From Pantoea sp. Aalb (GTDB lineage Bacteria > Pseudomonadota > Gammaproteobacteria > Enterobacterales > Enterobacteriaceae), in contig NZ_SZZU01000002.1 of NCBI RefSeq assembly GCF_009829985.1, positions 124,001-188,000 of the forward strand: a stretch of 64,000 nt of DNA, in the 5' to 3' direction. The translations under genes and the position numbers were made by a program. A model generated the notes under the pieces. The model saw only the letters and a program-made list of their open reading frames with translations, was not told the origin of the DNA and made no database searches. Positions 1 through 10,354 of the stretch are shown piece after piece. The stretch's first letter is position 1; every line of letters starts with the position of its first letter.

Positions 1-815
1 GACTACCTTAAGGGATTTTCAATAATTTTCTATACGGTACTATAGCTATTATAGTAAGTATATTAAAGTAGGTTACTAATTTCTATCTATCTAGAAAAAT
101 TAATTATTATGTATTTGCTGTAATCCACATACAATATCTAGTATTTATATTAAATTGATGTCTTTCTAATTTTATTTATTACTTTAGTAAGATTATTAAT
201 GATTTTCATTATCATTAACAATATAAAAATAGATATAAAGGCATTAGTATTATTACATAAACTTTTAATCTTTGGTGAATATAGTAAGCTCTATGTTCTT
301 TTTTTAAGATTATTAGCCATAATATTTTATATTTACTATTTAATACATATAGGATACAAAAAATTATGAAATAATAAAAAAACGTTTATAAAATATAATA
401 ATAAGAGTATAAAAACTGAAAATAACTAAAGTAGCTAACATCAATAATATTAATTTTGTTATACAATATCATTTTTAAGGTTAGGGTTATTTATTGGAAT
501 ATTTTCTTTAAAAATATTGATTTAATAAAACTAAGACTTTTCATTTAATATTCCTTTTTATAATTATGGGTTAATGAGGTAAAAATTGCTTATATACACA
601 TATATCATTTTACAGAAAATATTACATTATTTAACTCTGAAAAGAAATTTTCAAATATTTTAATCAATTATTATTAATTATTAAATATGTAGCCATGAAC
701 TGTAATTAATAGCTTTGGCTAATATAAAAATAACTTATCTAGTTTAGATTGAGTAAATATTAATACACTTCTTTTATGAGTTATTGAATATTTTATGTAG
801 TTAGGAGTCTATGTC
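1..815. other. Gene-free AT-rich leader region
   Basis: No open frame with recognisable protein similarity is visible on either strand. In E. coli the genes upstream of hldE are glnE and ygiF; I see no readable remnant of either. The last bases hold a plausible ribosome-binding stretch (TTAGGAG, ending about 8 bases before the hldE ATG). Likely long-decayed DNA plus the hldE promoter. Confidence 0.6.
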
Positions 816-2225
816 ATGAAATTAACACCTCCTTCATTTAATACTGCCTCAGTAATGGTTGTTGGGGATATAATGTTAGATCGTTACTGGTATGGTCCTA
901 CTTACCGTATATCGCCAGAGGCTCCAGTACCTGTTGTAAAAGTTAATACAATTGAGGAACGTCCAGGTGGTGCAGCTAACGTAGCAATCAATATTGCAGC
1001 ATTAGGTGCATCTGCTCGTTTGATTGGTTTGATTGGTGAAGACGATGCAGCGCGTATACTTATTAAAAAATTACATACTTTAAAAGTACAATGTGATTGT
1101 ATAGTTCTCAAAAACCATTTGACTATCACTAAGTTACGTGTCTTATCACATAATCAACAACTGATTCGTATAGATTTTGAAGAAAATTTTGATGATATAG
1201 ATCCAATATTATTATACAATCGTGTATATCAAGCTTTAAGTACTTCTGGTGCATTAGTCCTTTCTGATTATGCAAAAGGTACATTGAATAGTATACAAGA
1301 GATAATTCAGTTAGCACGTGAAGTAAATGTTCCTGTATTAATAGATCCTAAAGGTACTAATTTTGACCGATATCGTGGAGCAACATTATTAACGCCCAAT
1401 TTATCTGAATTTGAAGCCATAGTTGGTAAATGTAAAACTGAAGATCAAATTATGAACCGTGGTATGCAGTTATTAGTAGATTATGAGATATCTGCATTAC
1501 TTATAACTCGTTCAGAAAATGGTATGACTCTTCTACAAAAAGGGAAAGATCCATTACATTTACCTACTCAGGCACAAGAAGTTTTCGATGTTACTGGAGC
1601 TGGTGATACAGTAATTGGTGTTTTAGCTTCTGTTATCGCTGCTGGTCAAAGTCTTGAAGAAGCATGTTTTTTTGCTAATGCAGCAGCTGGTTTAGTTGTA
1701 GGTAAACTAGGTACCTCTACTGTTAATACTTTTGAATTAGAAAATGCCACTAGTAGTTTTGGTGTAATGACAGAAGAAGAACTTAAAGCTGCAGTAGCAA
1801 TATCTCATCAACGTGGTGAAAAAATAGTTATGACAAATGGTGTATTTGATATTTTACATGCTGGGCATGTTTCTTATTTAATAAATGCACGTAAACTTGG
1901 TGATCGTTTAATTGTAGCTGTAAATAGTGATCAATCTACAAAACGTATTAAAGGTAAAAATCGCCCAGTAAACTCATTAAAAAATCGGATGGTTGTTCTT
2001 AGCGCATTAGCAGCTGTAGATTGGGTCGTATCTTTTGAAGAAGATACACCACAGCGTTTAATTGCAGCAATACTACCAGATTTACTTGTAAAAGGGGGTG
2101 ATTATAAATTAGAAAATATTGTAGGCAGTAAAGAAATATGGGATAATGGCGGAGATGTATGTGTTATTAATTTAGAACATAATATCTCAACTACAAATAT
2201 TATTAAAACTATTCGTGATAATTAA
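816..2225 (+). CDS. hldE: Bifunctional heptose kinase / adenylyltransferase HldE
   Basis: Makes ADP-heptose for the LPS inner core: the N-terminal half phosphorylates D-glycero-beta-D-manno-heptose 7-phosphate, the C-terminal half adenylylates the 1-phosphate. The 469 residues match E. coli HldE (477) almost throughout. The ribokinase/PfkB domain (about 1-315) has the GG pair at 51-52 and the catalytic DVTGAGDT at 258-265. The nucleotidyltransferase domain (about 335-469) has the HAGH motif at 348-351 and a preserved MTNGVFD lead-in. ATG follows a TTAGGAG site. Both halves look functional, so the cell probably still makes heptose-bearing LPS. The linker between the domains is a few residues shorter than in E. 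coli. Upstream glnE is gone. Confidence 0.97.
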   Translation: MKLTPPSFNTASVMVVGDIMLDRYWYGPTYRISPEAPVPVVKVNTIEERPGGAANVAINIAALGASARLIGLIGEDDAARILIKKLHTLKVQCDCIVLKNHLTITKLRVLSHNQQLIRIDFEENFDDIDPILLYNRVYQALSTSGALVLSDYAKGTLNSIQEIIQLAREVNVPVLIDPKGTNFDRYRGATLLTPNLSEFEAIVGKCKTEDQIMNRGMQLLVDYEISALLITRSENGMTLLQKGKDPLHLPTQAQEVFDVTGAGDTVIGVLASVIAAGQSLEEACFFANAAAGLVVGKLGTSTVNTFELENATSSFGVMTEEELKAAVAISHQRGEKIVMTNGVFDILHAGHVSYLINARKLGDRLIVAVNSDQSTKRIKGKNRPVNSLKNRMVVLSALAAVDWVVSFEEDTPQRLIAAILPDLLVKGGDYKLENIVGSKEIWDNGGDVCVINLEHNISTTNIIKTIRDN

Positions 2226-2910
2226 AAGAAATATTTTTACATTATGAAATCTTATTTCATAAAATAATTTATTATGAAATATCTATTTTTTTATCTAAAT
2301 TTAATATTATTCTCAGTAGTTTACAACTCAATATGCTTTCAATCTTAATTGAATGAAATATTCTTTATATGATATGTTAGTAATGTGTTGAATATTTGAG
2401 TTAAAATTTGTAGTTAAAAAAATAATAATTAATTTTTTTTACTAAAAATAAATCCATTTAATTATTTATGATTTCTTAATTATATTGTAATTTAATAATA
2501 GAAATATAGAAATAATAAATATTTAAACCTATTAAGTATAATGTTTTAAATAACTTTAAAAAACGGACATTTAAAATTATCAATTTTAAAAAACAATAAT
2601 ATCTATATTTTCATAATTTTCATAGATTACCATTATCTATCTATTTGATATCATATTAATTTTTAATTTTAAACTTAAATAATATTTATTAGTTAATTCA
2701 ATTAACTTAAAATAAAAATGAAATATCTTTTATATAAATAAAATTTCATGAAATTCTATAGTAAAGCTTATCATACTGATAAAATAAGACAATGCATTAT
2801 TTATATATAAAAACTCAACTAAGTATAATTTATAAATATTTGTTTTGTCTATTTAAAAAAATTATTTTAGTCCTAGTTATCTATATATATACTTATAAGG
2901 TTTTTATTAT
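2226..2910. other. Gene-free spacer, no FMN riboswitch seen
   Basis: 685 bases with no recognisable gene. In E. coli a GC-rich FMN riboswitch precedes ribB; here there is no GC-rich block and none of the conserved RFN helix sequences can be read. Apart from the hairpin just after hldE I see no ordered structure. Confidence 0.55.
2242..2262 (+). terminator. Possible hldE terminator hairpin
   Basis: A 9-bp perfect stem (2242-2250 with 2254-2262) closes on a 3-base loop, 17 bases after the hldE stop. It is wholly AT-rich apart from one G-C pair and lacks a clean T run, so function is uncertain. Confidence 0.3.
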
Positions 2911-3570
2911 ATGAAAAATCAAAAATTTCTTATTAAATTTGGTATGCTAAAACAACGTGTAGAACATGTTATTGATGCATTACGAAATGGTCGTGGCGTA
3001 ATTGTTATAGATGATGCAAATCGTGAAAATGAAGGTGATATGATTTTTGCTGCTGAAACTATCACGATTGAACAGATGGCGTTAATGATTCGTTATGGTA
3101 GTGGTATTGTTTGTCTTTGCATTACTGAAGAACGCCGTCGACAATTAAATCTACCTATGATGGTAAAAAATAATACTAGTACTTATGGAACAGGTTTTAC
3201 TGTTACTATAGAAGCAGCATCTGGTGTTACAACTGGTGTATCAGCTCGCGATCGTATTACTACGATTCATACAGCGATTGCAGATAAAGCTAAGCCAAGT
3301 GATTTAAATTGCCCTGGTCACGTTTTTCCATTACGTTCCTGTAAAGGTGGAGTACTAGAACGTAATGGACATACTGAAGCAGCTATTGACTTAATGACTT
3401 TAGCAGATTTCAAACCAACAGCTGTTTTATGTGAATTAACAAATGATGACGGTAGTATGACTCGTATGCCTGAAGCTATATTATTTTCAAAACAACATCA
3501 TATGCCTTTAATTACAATTGAAGATCTAGTCACATATCGTCGATTACAAGAAAATAATTATATTACATAA
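2911..3570 (+). CDS. ribB: 3,4-dihydroxy-2-butanone 4-phosphate synthase
   Basis: Converts ribulose 5-phosphate to the four-carbon riboflavin precursor plus formate, in the cytoplasm. The 219 residues align end to end with E. coli RibB (217). The acidic metal/substrate loop RENEGD is at 38-43, RNGHT at 151-155, and the late conserved Glu in VLCEL at 175. One oddity: the conserved NRPGHVFPL segment reads N-C-P-G-H here, with Cys134 (codon TGC, 3310-3312) replacing Arg. The gene stands alone between long empty spacers. The E. coli FMN riboswitch is not recognisable upstream, so expression may be constitutive. The start ATG fits the family N-terminus; a TAAGG stretch lies about 12 bases before it. 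Confidence 0.95.
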   Translation: MKNQKFLIKFGMLKQRVEHVIDALRNGRGVIVIDDANRENEGDMIFAAETITIEQMALMIRYGSGIVCLCITEERRRQLNLPMMVKNNTSTYGTGFTVTIEAASGVTTGVSARDRITTIHTAIADKAKPSDLNCPGHVFPLRSCKGGVLERNGHTEAAIDLMTLADFKPTAVLCELTNDDGSMTRMPEAILFSKQHHMPLITIEDLVTYRRLQENNYIT

Positions 3571-3845
3571 AAATAAAATATTTAAAAAATTATTAATATA
3601 AGCATATATCTATGTAATAGAATATATACTTTTAAAATTAAATATTTTTTATATTATTTATGATATTAGAAATTTTTTATTATTCTTGCTTATTTTTTAA
3701 CTAAATTAATAATGTACTAATTTAATAAAAATATCATTAAATTTACTGAAAGTAATTAAGTATTAATTTAAAATTTAAAGTACTTAACATATTAAATATT
3801 GTTTTTTTATTTTATCTAAATCTAATTTTAAGGAATTAACATTTA

Positions 3846-4484
3846 TTGAATATTAAAAAATCTCCTATCTTTTTCAATAAAAATGATATAAAAATTATTA
3901 CTCGTAAAAAAAAATATGAAGGTTTTTTTTCTATAGTTAGTTATTTCTTTATCCATCGTCGCTTTAATGGTAAAATGAGTAAAGAAATAATACGTGAAGT
4001 TTTTGAACGTGGACATGCTGCTGTTTTGCTTCCATATGATCCATTGTTGGATAAAGTAATTTTGATTGAACAAGTTAGAATAGCATCTTTTGATTCTAGC
4101 TCAACGCCATGGCTACTTGAAGTAATTGCTGGTACTATTGAGCATGGAGAAACACCGGAAGAAGTAGTCCGTCGTGAAGCAGTTGAAGAAGCAAATTTAA
4201 AGATTAAGCGTATTAAACCAATAATGAGTTATTTGGCAAGTCCTGGTGGTACATCTGAACGATTATATGTTCTATTAGGAGAAATAGATAGTAATTTATC
4301 AAAAAGTAGTCAGTATGGTGTAGAAAAAGAAAATGAAGATATTTTTGTCCATGTAGTAAGCCGTAAACAAGCTTATCAATGGATTCAAGAAGGTATCATT
4401 GATAATGCAGCAACTATTTTGTCTCTACAATGGTTAGAATTACACTATAGAACGCTATTAAAGGAATGGAATATTCTAAAATAA
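3846..4484 (+). CDS. nudF: ADP-ribose pyrophosphatase (Nudix)
   Basis: Hydrolyses ADP-ribose to AMP and ribose 5-phosphate. The 212 residues match E. coli NudF (209) along the whole length, including FERGHAAVLLP and SPGGTSE. The frame begins with TTG at 3846; an AAGGA site at 3830-3834 lies 11 bases upstream and no in-frame ATG gives the family N-terminus. The Nudix box runs from Gly96 through Glu102 to Arg110-Glu111 and Glu114-Glu115. The next conserved Gly (EEAG in E. coli) is Asn117 (codon 4194-4196), an unusual change inside a catalytic loop. Neighbours tolC, cpdA and parE of the E. coli arrangement are missing. Confidence 0.93.
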   Translation: MNIKKSPIFFNKNDIKIITRKKKYEGFFSIVSYFFIHRRFNGKMSKEIIREVFERGHAAVLLPYDPLLDKVILIEQVRIASFDSSSTPWLLEVIAGTIEHGETPEEVVRREAVEEANLKIKRIKPIMSYLASPGGTSERLYVLLGEIDSNLSKSSQYGVEKENEDIFVHVVSRKQAYQWIQEGIIDNAATILSLQWLELHYRTLLKEWNILK

Positions 4485-5123
4485 ATATATGTATTGAATA
4501 TAATCACCTTATTATTAGTATTGTATTCATTATTAAAATATTATTATTCTTAATATATATTAATAAAATAAGAAATATTTTACTAAAAACTAAATTTTAG
4601 TATTAATAATACTATTAAAATAGTAATAAAAAAATCTGATTATCATGCAGATAACATTGAAATTTTAATTAAATTTAAAAGTACGTAAATGTCAAAGGAT
4701 ACATATTAATTCTAAATATCCTAATTATAATCTTTATTAGACATAATAATATGTAGTGATAAAATATTAGCTGGTTACATCAAATATTTTAAATTAATTT
4801 TACATATTGAATATTGTTCATAACTTCATCTATGATAACCGTGGTATATCAATGATTATTCAGCTGGCAAAAAGAATCTCTGTAATTGAATTAATTTTTA
4901 ATATGATTTAGAATCAGTTGCTGAATTAACTGAAAATAAAGATAAATTATTATAATTATTAAACTACGTATACAATATAGACAATATTGTAGCTTATTAT
5001 ACGTTTTAATATAGAATATTGATTATGTAAGACTACCATTAGCATAACCTTAATTAATATTTTTCAAAAAATGAAATATTAACACATTAATAAGATTTTA
5101 ATCATCATATTATTGAGGAGTTT
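4485..5123. other. Gene-free spacer between nudF and plsC
   Basis: About 640 bases without a recognisable gene. In E. coli many genes, including parE and parC, separate these two. Short stretches near 4840-4960 can be read as peptides but are broken by stops and I could not match them to a family. The last bases contain GAGGAG, the plsC ribosome-binding site. Confidence 0.55.
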
Positions 5124-5861
5124 ATGTTATTAATTTTACGATTTATTATTGCATTAATTTATTTAACAATAATTTGTATATTTGGTAGTATTTGGTGTTT
5201 ATGTTTTCCACGTAATCCACAGCATGTCGCAACTTTTAGTCATATGTTTGGCCGTTTATCAATTGTCTTCGGTATTAGGGTAAAATTGCGTAAACCAGTT
5301 AATGTTACTAATTATGGTAATGCAATTTATATTGCTAATCATCAAAATAATTATGATATAATCATAGCAGCTAATATTGTACAACCTACTACCGTTACAG
5401 TAGGTAAAAAAAGTTTATTATGGATTCCTTTATTCGGTCAATTATATTGGTTAACTGGTAACATAGTAATAGATCGGAATAATCGAATAAATGCATATAA
5501 TACTATTAATGAGATAATAAATAAATTTCATAAAAAACGTATTTCTTTTTGGATATTTCCTGAAGGAACACGTAGTCGGGGTAAGGGCTTATTACCGTTT
5601 AAAACAGGAGCTTTTCATGTAGCGATAGCTGCTAAAGTTCCTATTATTCCAATCGTCATTTCTAATACCCATAATAAAATTAAATTAAATCGCTGGAATA
5701 ATGGAATAGTAATTATTGAAATGATGCCACCAGTATATCCTTCTAATTTTAAATCTATAACAGTAAAAAAATTAACTAATTATTGTCATACATTAATGGC
5801 TTTAAAAATACAAGAATTAAATAATGAAGTTACTAAACTAAAAAAAACAAGCATTAGATAA
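5124..5861 (+). CDS. plsC: 1-acyl-sn-glycerol-3-phosphate acyltransferase
   Basis: Acylates lysophosphatidic acid to phosphatidic acid, the second acyl step of phospholipid synthesis, at the inner membrane. The 245 residues equal the E. coli length. A hydrophobic N-terminal segment (about 1-25) should anchor it. Acyltransferase motif I is H73-QNNY-D78, and motif III is PEGTR at 146-150 followed by SRGKGLLPFK. GAGGAG at 5114-5119 sets the ATG. The C-terminus is lysine-rich. The E. coli neighbour parC is absent. The gene keeps membrane lipid synthesis autonomous. Confidence 0.97.
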   Translation: MLLILRFIIALIYLTIICIFGSIWCLCFPRNPQHVATFSHMFGRLSIVFGIRVKLRKPVNVTNYGNAIYIANHQNNYDIIIAANIVQPTTVTVGKKSLLWIPLFGQLYWLTGNIVIDRNNRINAYNTINEIINKFHKKRISFWIFPEGTRSRGKGLLPFKTGAFHVAIAAKVPIIPIVISNTHNKIKLNRWNNGIVIIEMMPPVYPSNFKSITVKKLTNYCHTLMALKIQELNNEVTKLKKTSIR

Positions 5862-6661
5862 ATTATTTATTTTAAACAAATTTAGGTAAGTTATTATGAG
5901 GAATAAGTTCATTTATTATGAAATTGCATTATTAATATAGTTTAAATTTTATATTTTATTTGTTTAATAAATGTTAATTGATAAACATTATTATTAGTTT
6001 ATTATTTTTTCTTTTTTTAAATTAATTGTAGGCCTTTATCTTGATCATAAAAAATTATCTATTAATTATTTATAGTAAATTACTAGTATTTAATGTAAGA
6101 AGACATTTTTAATAATATTTATTTGTGTACACTATACATATTCATAATTAGTTATGATTAAAGGAATGATCTATAGAAACTATTTTAAGTAATTTTTAGG
6201 CATAAGTATCTGTTAATATATTTAATAGACAATGTACTAAGGATAATCTATATTTATATAAATAAATATAGATTATAGATCTCAGCGCTAACGATTCATT
6301 AACTAATAATACTACCTGTATATTACTATTTTAATGCAATTATATTGCACACAACATATTTTATAAAAACTTATTTCTATATTTCAGTTAAGAGAATATC
6401 AGTTAGCTCTGAATATTAAGTATAAAATTATATTTTATCGAATTATTAGTTAATTAAATAAAACCATATATTAATATAAACTTCAAATTATTAAATTAAT
6501 TACTTTTAATAACAATGATTTATTTTATAATGAATGATAGGACATAAGTTTTACAGTGTATTAGTTAAATTTTTATATTGAATCCTTCAATAACACTGTC
6601 ACGTTTTGATTGATATATTAATGGAGAAAATAAAGTATAGTAAGCTTATAAAAAATTTTTT
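5862..6661. other. Gene-free 800-base spacer
   Basis: No gene or readable pseudogene found on either strand between plsC and the convergent yghB. The only clear structure is the AT-rich inverted repeat at 6243-6276. Confidence 0.6.
6243..6276. repeat. Perfect 14-bp inverted repeat
   Basis: Arms 6243-6256 and 6263-6276 pair perfectly around a 6-base loop. It sits in an otherwise empty convergent spacer. No T run follows, so it may be a weak bidirectional terminator or chance structure in AT-rich DNA. Confidence 0.45.
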
Positions 6662-7312
6662 TTAATTACGTTTTTTCCAAATCATAATAATACTACCAGA
6701 AAGCCCAATAAGTAATAAAACAATTGGTAACATCATAAAAATAAATATAACTTGATTTTCATACTGTTTTATAAACGGTACTTGAGTAATAATAAATCCT
6801 ATACTAAGTATTATACTAACCCATAATACTCCACTAATCCAATTAAATAATTGAAATAATCCATTTTGTAATCCAGAGATACCAGCTATAATAGGTAATA
6901 TAGTACGAACAAATGCTAAAAAACGTCCTATCAATAAAGCAAGGAGACCATGGCGATTAAACATGTATGATGCTCTTTGAGAATACTTTATAGGTATATG
7001 CATTAACCAATTTTTTATAATTTTAGTATTGCCAAGCCAACGTCCTTGTAAATAACTTAGCCAATATCCTAAACTAGATGCAATAGTTAAAATAAACATA
7101 GTTAATGTAAAATTCATTACACCTTTAGCTATCATTGCACCTGCTAATAAAAGAAGACTATCTCCAGGTAGAAAAGCAGCTGGTAGTAAAGCATTTTCTA
7201 AAAAAATAATAATGAACATTATGCTGTATATTATCCATACTATATTTGGATTAGCTAATGTTATAAAATCTTGATTCCAAAGTGCTTGAATAATAGTGTA
7301 TAAAATAGTCAT
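6662..7312 (-). CDS. yghB: DedA-family inner-membrane protein YghB
   Basis: DedA-family membrane protein. In E. coli YghB and YqjA together support cell division, drug/pH tolerance and envelope lipid balance; recent work links the family to lipid-carrier translocation. The 216 residues align with E. coli YghB (219). Key acidic residues of the family are present (Glu39 in FLEN, Asp51 in LPGDS), as is the basic GRFLAFVRT segment near 129-137. Several hydrophobic segments are evident and the protein ends in WKKRN. It follows metC on the same strand with an 86-base gap, as in E. coli, so the pair may be cotranscribed. AGGA lies upstream of the ATG. Confidence 0.94.
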   Translation of the reverse strand: MTILYTIIQALWNQDFITLANPNIVWIIYSIMFIIIFLENALLPAAFLPGDSLLLLAGAMIAKGVMNFTLTMFILTIASSLGYWLSYLQGRWLGNTKIIKNWLMHIPIKYSQRASYMFNRHGLLALLIGRFLAFVRTILPIIAGISGLQNGLFQLFNWISGVLWVSIILSIGFIITQVPFIKQYENQVIFIFMMLPIVLLLIGLSGSIIMIWKKRN

Positions 7313-7398
7313 ATGCTATCCTATTATTTAAATGGATTTTGCTATTCCTCTTTTTTTAAAAAGAAATATTATTAATAACTTACATATTATTTTATCTA

Positions 7399-8589
7399 TT
7401 AATTTTGTAAACGTATAAAACCTAACTTAAGATCATTTAATAAATCATTTATGTTTTCTAAACCAATATGTAAGCGTATTAATGTTCCATTAAAGTCTAC
7501 ATCTCCAGATGGTCGAATTGTGGCAAGTTCTTCTGGTTGCTGAGCTATAATAAGGGATTCATATCCACCCCAAGAATAGGCCATGCTAAAATAATGAAAA
7601 TGATCTAAATAATTTGCTAATTGTTTAGCATTTAATTTTTTATGTAAAACAAATGAGAATAAACCATTACTTCCTATAAAATCACGTTTCCAAAATTGAT
7701 GACCCTTGCTATTTTTTAATGCAGGATGATTGACTCTTTCTACTTCTGGTTGATTTTCAAGCCATTTTGCTATTTGTAATGCGCTTTCTTCATGATGTTT
7801 AAGCCGTACACTAAGCGTACGTAAACCACGACTTGCCATGTAAGCAGTATTAGCATCAACCATTTGTCCCATTAAATATGAATTTTCATATAGCTGTGTC
7901 CAACAGCGTTTATTTGCAACAGCAGTACCAATCATAACATCGCTATGACCAACTAAGTATTTTGTACCTGATTGAATGGATATATCAATACCGTGAGAAA
8001 GTGCTTTAAAGAGTATGCCTGCTCCCCAAGTATTATCTAATATAATTATAATGTTAGGTGCCTTAGCACGTACAGCATTTACAATAGATGGAATATCTTG
8101 AACTTCGATTGTCATCGAAGCGGGTGATTCTAGAAATACTATACGAGTATTACTTTGTATCAATAATTCGATTTCATTGCCAATACAATGATTGAAAAAT
8201 GTTGTAGTTATATTTAATTTTTTTAATATTTTTGTACAAAAAGCTTGTGTAGGTTCATATGCTGCTCCACTCATTAGTACATGATCATTTGTACTTACAA
8301 AAGCAAGCATTACATTAGTTACTGCTGCTGTACCACATGGATATAACATGCATCCAAAACCACCTTCTAGTTCAGTCATAGCCTGCTGTAAAGAAAAATG
8401 CGTAAGAGTACCATGACGACCATAGAATAGACTTCCATTAGTACGACCAATAGTAGCACGTTTTTTGTCGTCTATTGTATTAAAGATAATGGATGAAGCA
8501 TGTTGAATTACAGGATTAACTGCTCCGTGAGTATAACGTTTACTACGTCCTGCGTTAACCATAATAGTATTATATTTTTTTATACCCAT
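7399..8589 (-). CDS. metC: Cystathionine beta-lyase
   Basis: PLP enzyme splitting cystathionine to homocysteine, pyruvate and ammonia in methionine synthesis. The 396 residues match E. coli MetC (395) throughout. The Schiff-base lysine is Lys210 in SGTKYLVGHSD; SRGLRTL and AYSWGGYESL are also intact. AAGGA lies 8 bases before the ATG. I see no MetJ operator (repeats like AGACGTCT) in the 500 bases upstream, so methionine repression seems lost. Whether metA and metB survive cannot be told from this window. metC may instead serve as a cysteine desulfhydrase. Confidence 0.96.
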   Translation of the reverse strand: MGIKKYNTIMVNAGRSKRYTHGAVNPVIQHASSIIFNTIDDKKRATIGRTNGSLFYGRHGTLTHFSLQQAMTELEGGFGCMLYPCGTAAVTNVMLAFVSTNDHVLMSGAAYEPTQAFCTKILKKLNITTTFFNHCIGNEIELLIQSNTRIVFLESPASMTIEVQDIPSIVNAVRAKAPNIIIILDNTWGAGILFKALSHGIDISIQSGTKYLVGHSDVMIGTAVANKRCWTQLYENSYLMGQMVDANTAYMASRGLRTLSVRLKHHEESALQIAKWLENQPEVERVNHPALKNSKGHQFWKRDFIGSNGLFSFVLHKKLNAKQLANYLDHFHYFSMAYSWGGYESLIIAQQPEELATIRPSGDVDFNGTLIRLHIGLENINDLLNDLKLGFIRLQN

Positions 8590-9178
8590 TATTCATTCCT
8601 TGCATATTATGTAATTAAAATATTTATTTTTTTATTAAATCTTTATTTAACTTGATATCTATTAAGGTTTAATTCATTAAATATAAAATAAAAAATGTAG
8701 TAAATACATCGATTAAAATATATACAAGGATTAAATTGAGTATTTCATGATTAATATAATTGCTTATCAATTTATAAAATAGATATCAATAAATTTATTA
8801 TAAGAATACTTTATCTTTTAAAAAATAAATAATTGATTCTATAGTAGATTGAATAAATAGAATAAATGGATATGAAAAATACGTAAGAATAATCCTAATA
8901 ACTGCTAATAATAAACTTTAATTTTTTACTATTAAAAATTTTTTAAAAAAAAAGACATCTAAATATTAATAATATGTAAATATTTTTTTAACATAAATTA
9001 ATTATATTTAGATATTTATCTAAATATTTATTTTTTTTAAAAAGATTTTTCTTTTTAAATTAAGATAATGATATCTTTTTTTATATTATAATTTTTTCAA
9101 AAAAAAATAAAAAAATATTTATTTTTATTAAAATCTTATACATTAACTTTTTCAACTTAAATTAAGTTTAAATTGTGT
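8590..9178. other. Gene-free spacer between metC and ftnA
   Basis: No recognisable gene. Extremely AT-rich, with long A and T runs from about 8935 to 9120. A hairpin at 9004-9027 followed by a T run would read as a plus-strand terminator, but no plus-strand gene precedes it. A short palindrome near 9154-9168 lies just past the ftnA stop. Confidence 0.55.
9004..9027 (+). terminator. AT-only hairpin with T run
   Basis: Inverted repeat with 11-base arms (9004-9014 and 9017-9027) around two central bases, followed by a T-rich run to 9038. It looks like an intrinsic terminator on the plus strand, but both flanking genes are on the minus strand, so it may be a relic of a deleted gene or chance. 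Confidence 0.25.
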
Positions 9179-9700
9179 TTAAGATAAATTTTTATTTTTA
9201 TTGAATTTTTGTGTAGTTAGACGTTCTAAATATTTATCAATTAGGAATAATCCTTCACCTTTATAACCAACTAGAGTAAGTTTATCTAATATAGTTTTAA
9301 ATAATTTTTCTTCTTCATGTTGTTCTGCTACATACCACTGAAGGAAATGAAATGTTGAATAATCTTTGTTCATCATTGCAACATGAGCTAGATCATTAAT
9401 CTTAGTTGTAATTAATTCTTCATGTTCTAAAGCTTCTTTAAGGACATCACCTAGTGAATTCCAACATACTGAAGGTGCATTAATATTTCCTAATTGCGGC
9501 ATTGCACCAGTATCACTTAAATAATTGAATAATCTTTGCATATGTTCCATTTCTTCACGTGAATGCATTTTTAAAAAATATGCAGTTCCTTCAAAGCTTT
9601 TATCGCTACACCATGCACTCATTTGTAAATAAAGATTAGCAGAAAAAAACTCTAAATTTAATTGATTATTTAGATATGATATCATTTCAACAGTTAACAT
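9179..9700 (-). CDS. ftnA: Bacterial non-haem ferritin
   Basis: Iron-storage ferritin forming a 24-subunit shell. The 173 residues match E. coli FtnA (165) over the whole four-helix core, with an extra lysine/asparagine-rich tail. Ferroxidase ligands are in place: Glu17, Glu50, His53, and Gln in LQWYVAEQHEEE. AAAGGA precedes the ATG. In E. coli ftnA lies far away (about 43 min), so its position between metC and prfC marks a rearrangement. Ferritin is uncommon in the smallest insect-symbiont genomes; here it joins yciE and yggX as iron-related genes within 6 kb. Confidence 0.95.
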   Translation of the reverse strand: MLTVEMISYLNNQLNLEFFSANLYLQMSAWCSDKSFEGTAYFLKMHSREEMEHMQRLFNYLSDTGAMPQLGNINAPSVCWNSLGDVLKEALEHEELITTKINDLAHVAMMNKDYSTFHFLQWYVAEQHEEEKLFKTILDKLTLVGYKGEGLFLIDKYLERLTTQKFNKNKNLS

Positions 9701-10354
9701 TGATTAATCCTTTAAAACTAATTTTATTTACCATAATAATATTAATTATGAAAAAATTTAATAAGATATTTATATTATGTATATAATACATCTTATTTTA
9801 TCAAACATAATATAGATATATATTATTTTATAATATAACACAATGCCATTATCATTATATTTTTTATTAGGAGAAAATAATTATAGTAATTGATTTCATC
9901 TTCATATTATGAATACTGCTATAGTTAGTTAATATTTGATTTTTATCACTTAACTATTAAGTATTAATTACTACTAAATATTTAATTATTTCTTTTATAT
10001 AAGAATAAAAAAAATTATTAATATAAAGATAGACAAATTATAATTCATTTTAGTAAAATGAGTTATATATGATATTTGATCATTATATCTCTATAATTAA
10101 AATTATTTGTATAATAATTAATGGTTATTTACTTTATATTAAACTTATTTTTTTTATCAAAACTAATTTACTTAATTTAAAAATGCTATTTGATCAATAG
10201 TAATAAATTATAATAATAGGTATTATTTATTGTAATACATATAATCAAATTTTTTGATATAAAAATTTTGAATTTAGATATAAATATTATATTTAAATAC
10301 TACTATTAGTAGTAGGTTTAAAAAGTATTAGCAAGAAAGAAGAAGAATTTATTT
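9701..10354. other. Gene-free divergent spacer
   Basis: Lies between the divergent ftnA and prfC and should hold both promoters. No consensus promoter, operator or Fur box is clear by eye. An AAGAAAGAAGAAG purine run 9 bases before prfC serves as its ribosome-binding region. Confidence 0.5.

Noticed and set aside
4830..4960. Peptide-like stretches as remnants of parC or parE
   Set aside because: Broken by stops and not alignable to either protein by eye.
8590..8800. MetJ operators upstream of metC
   Set aside because: No AGACGTCT-like tandem octamers found; the same holds upstream of metK.
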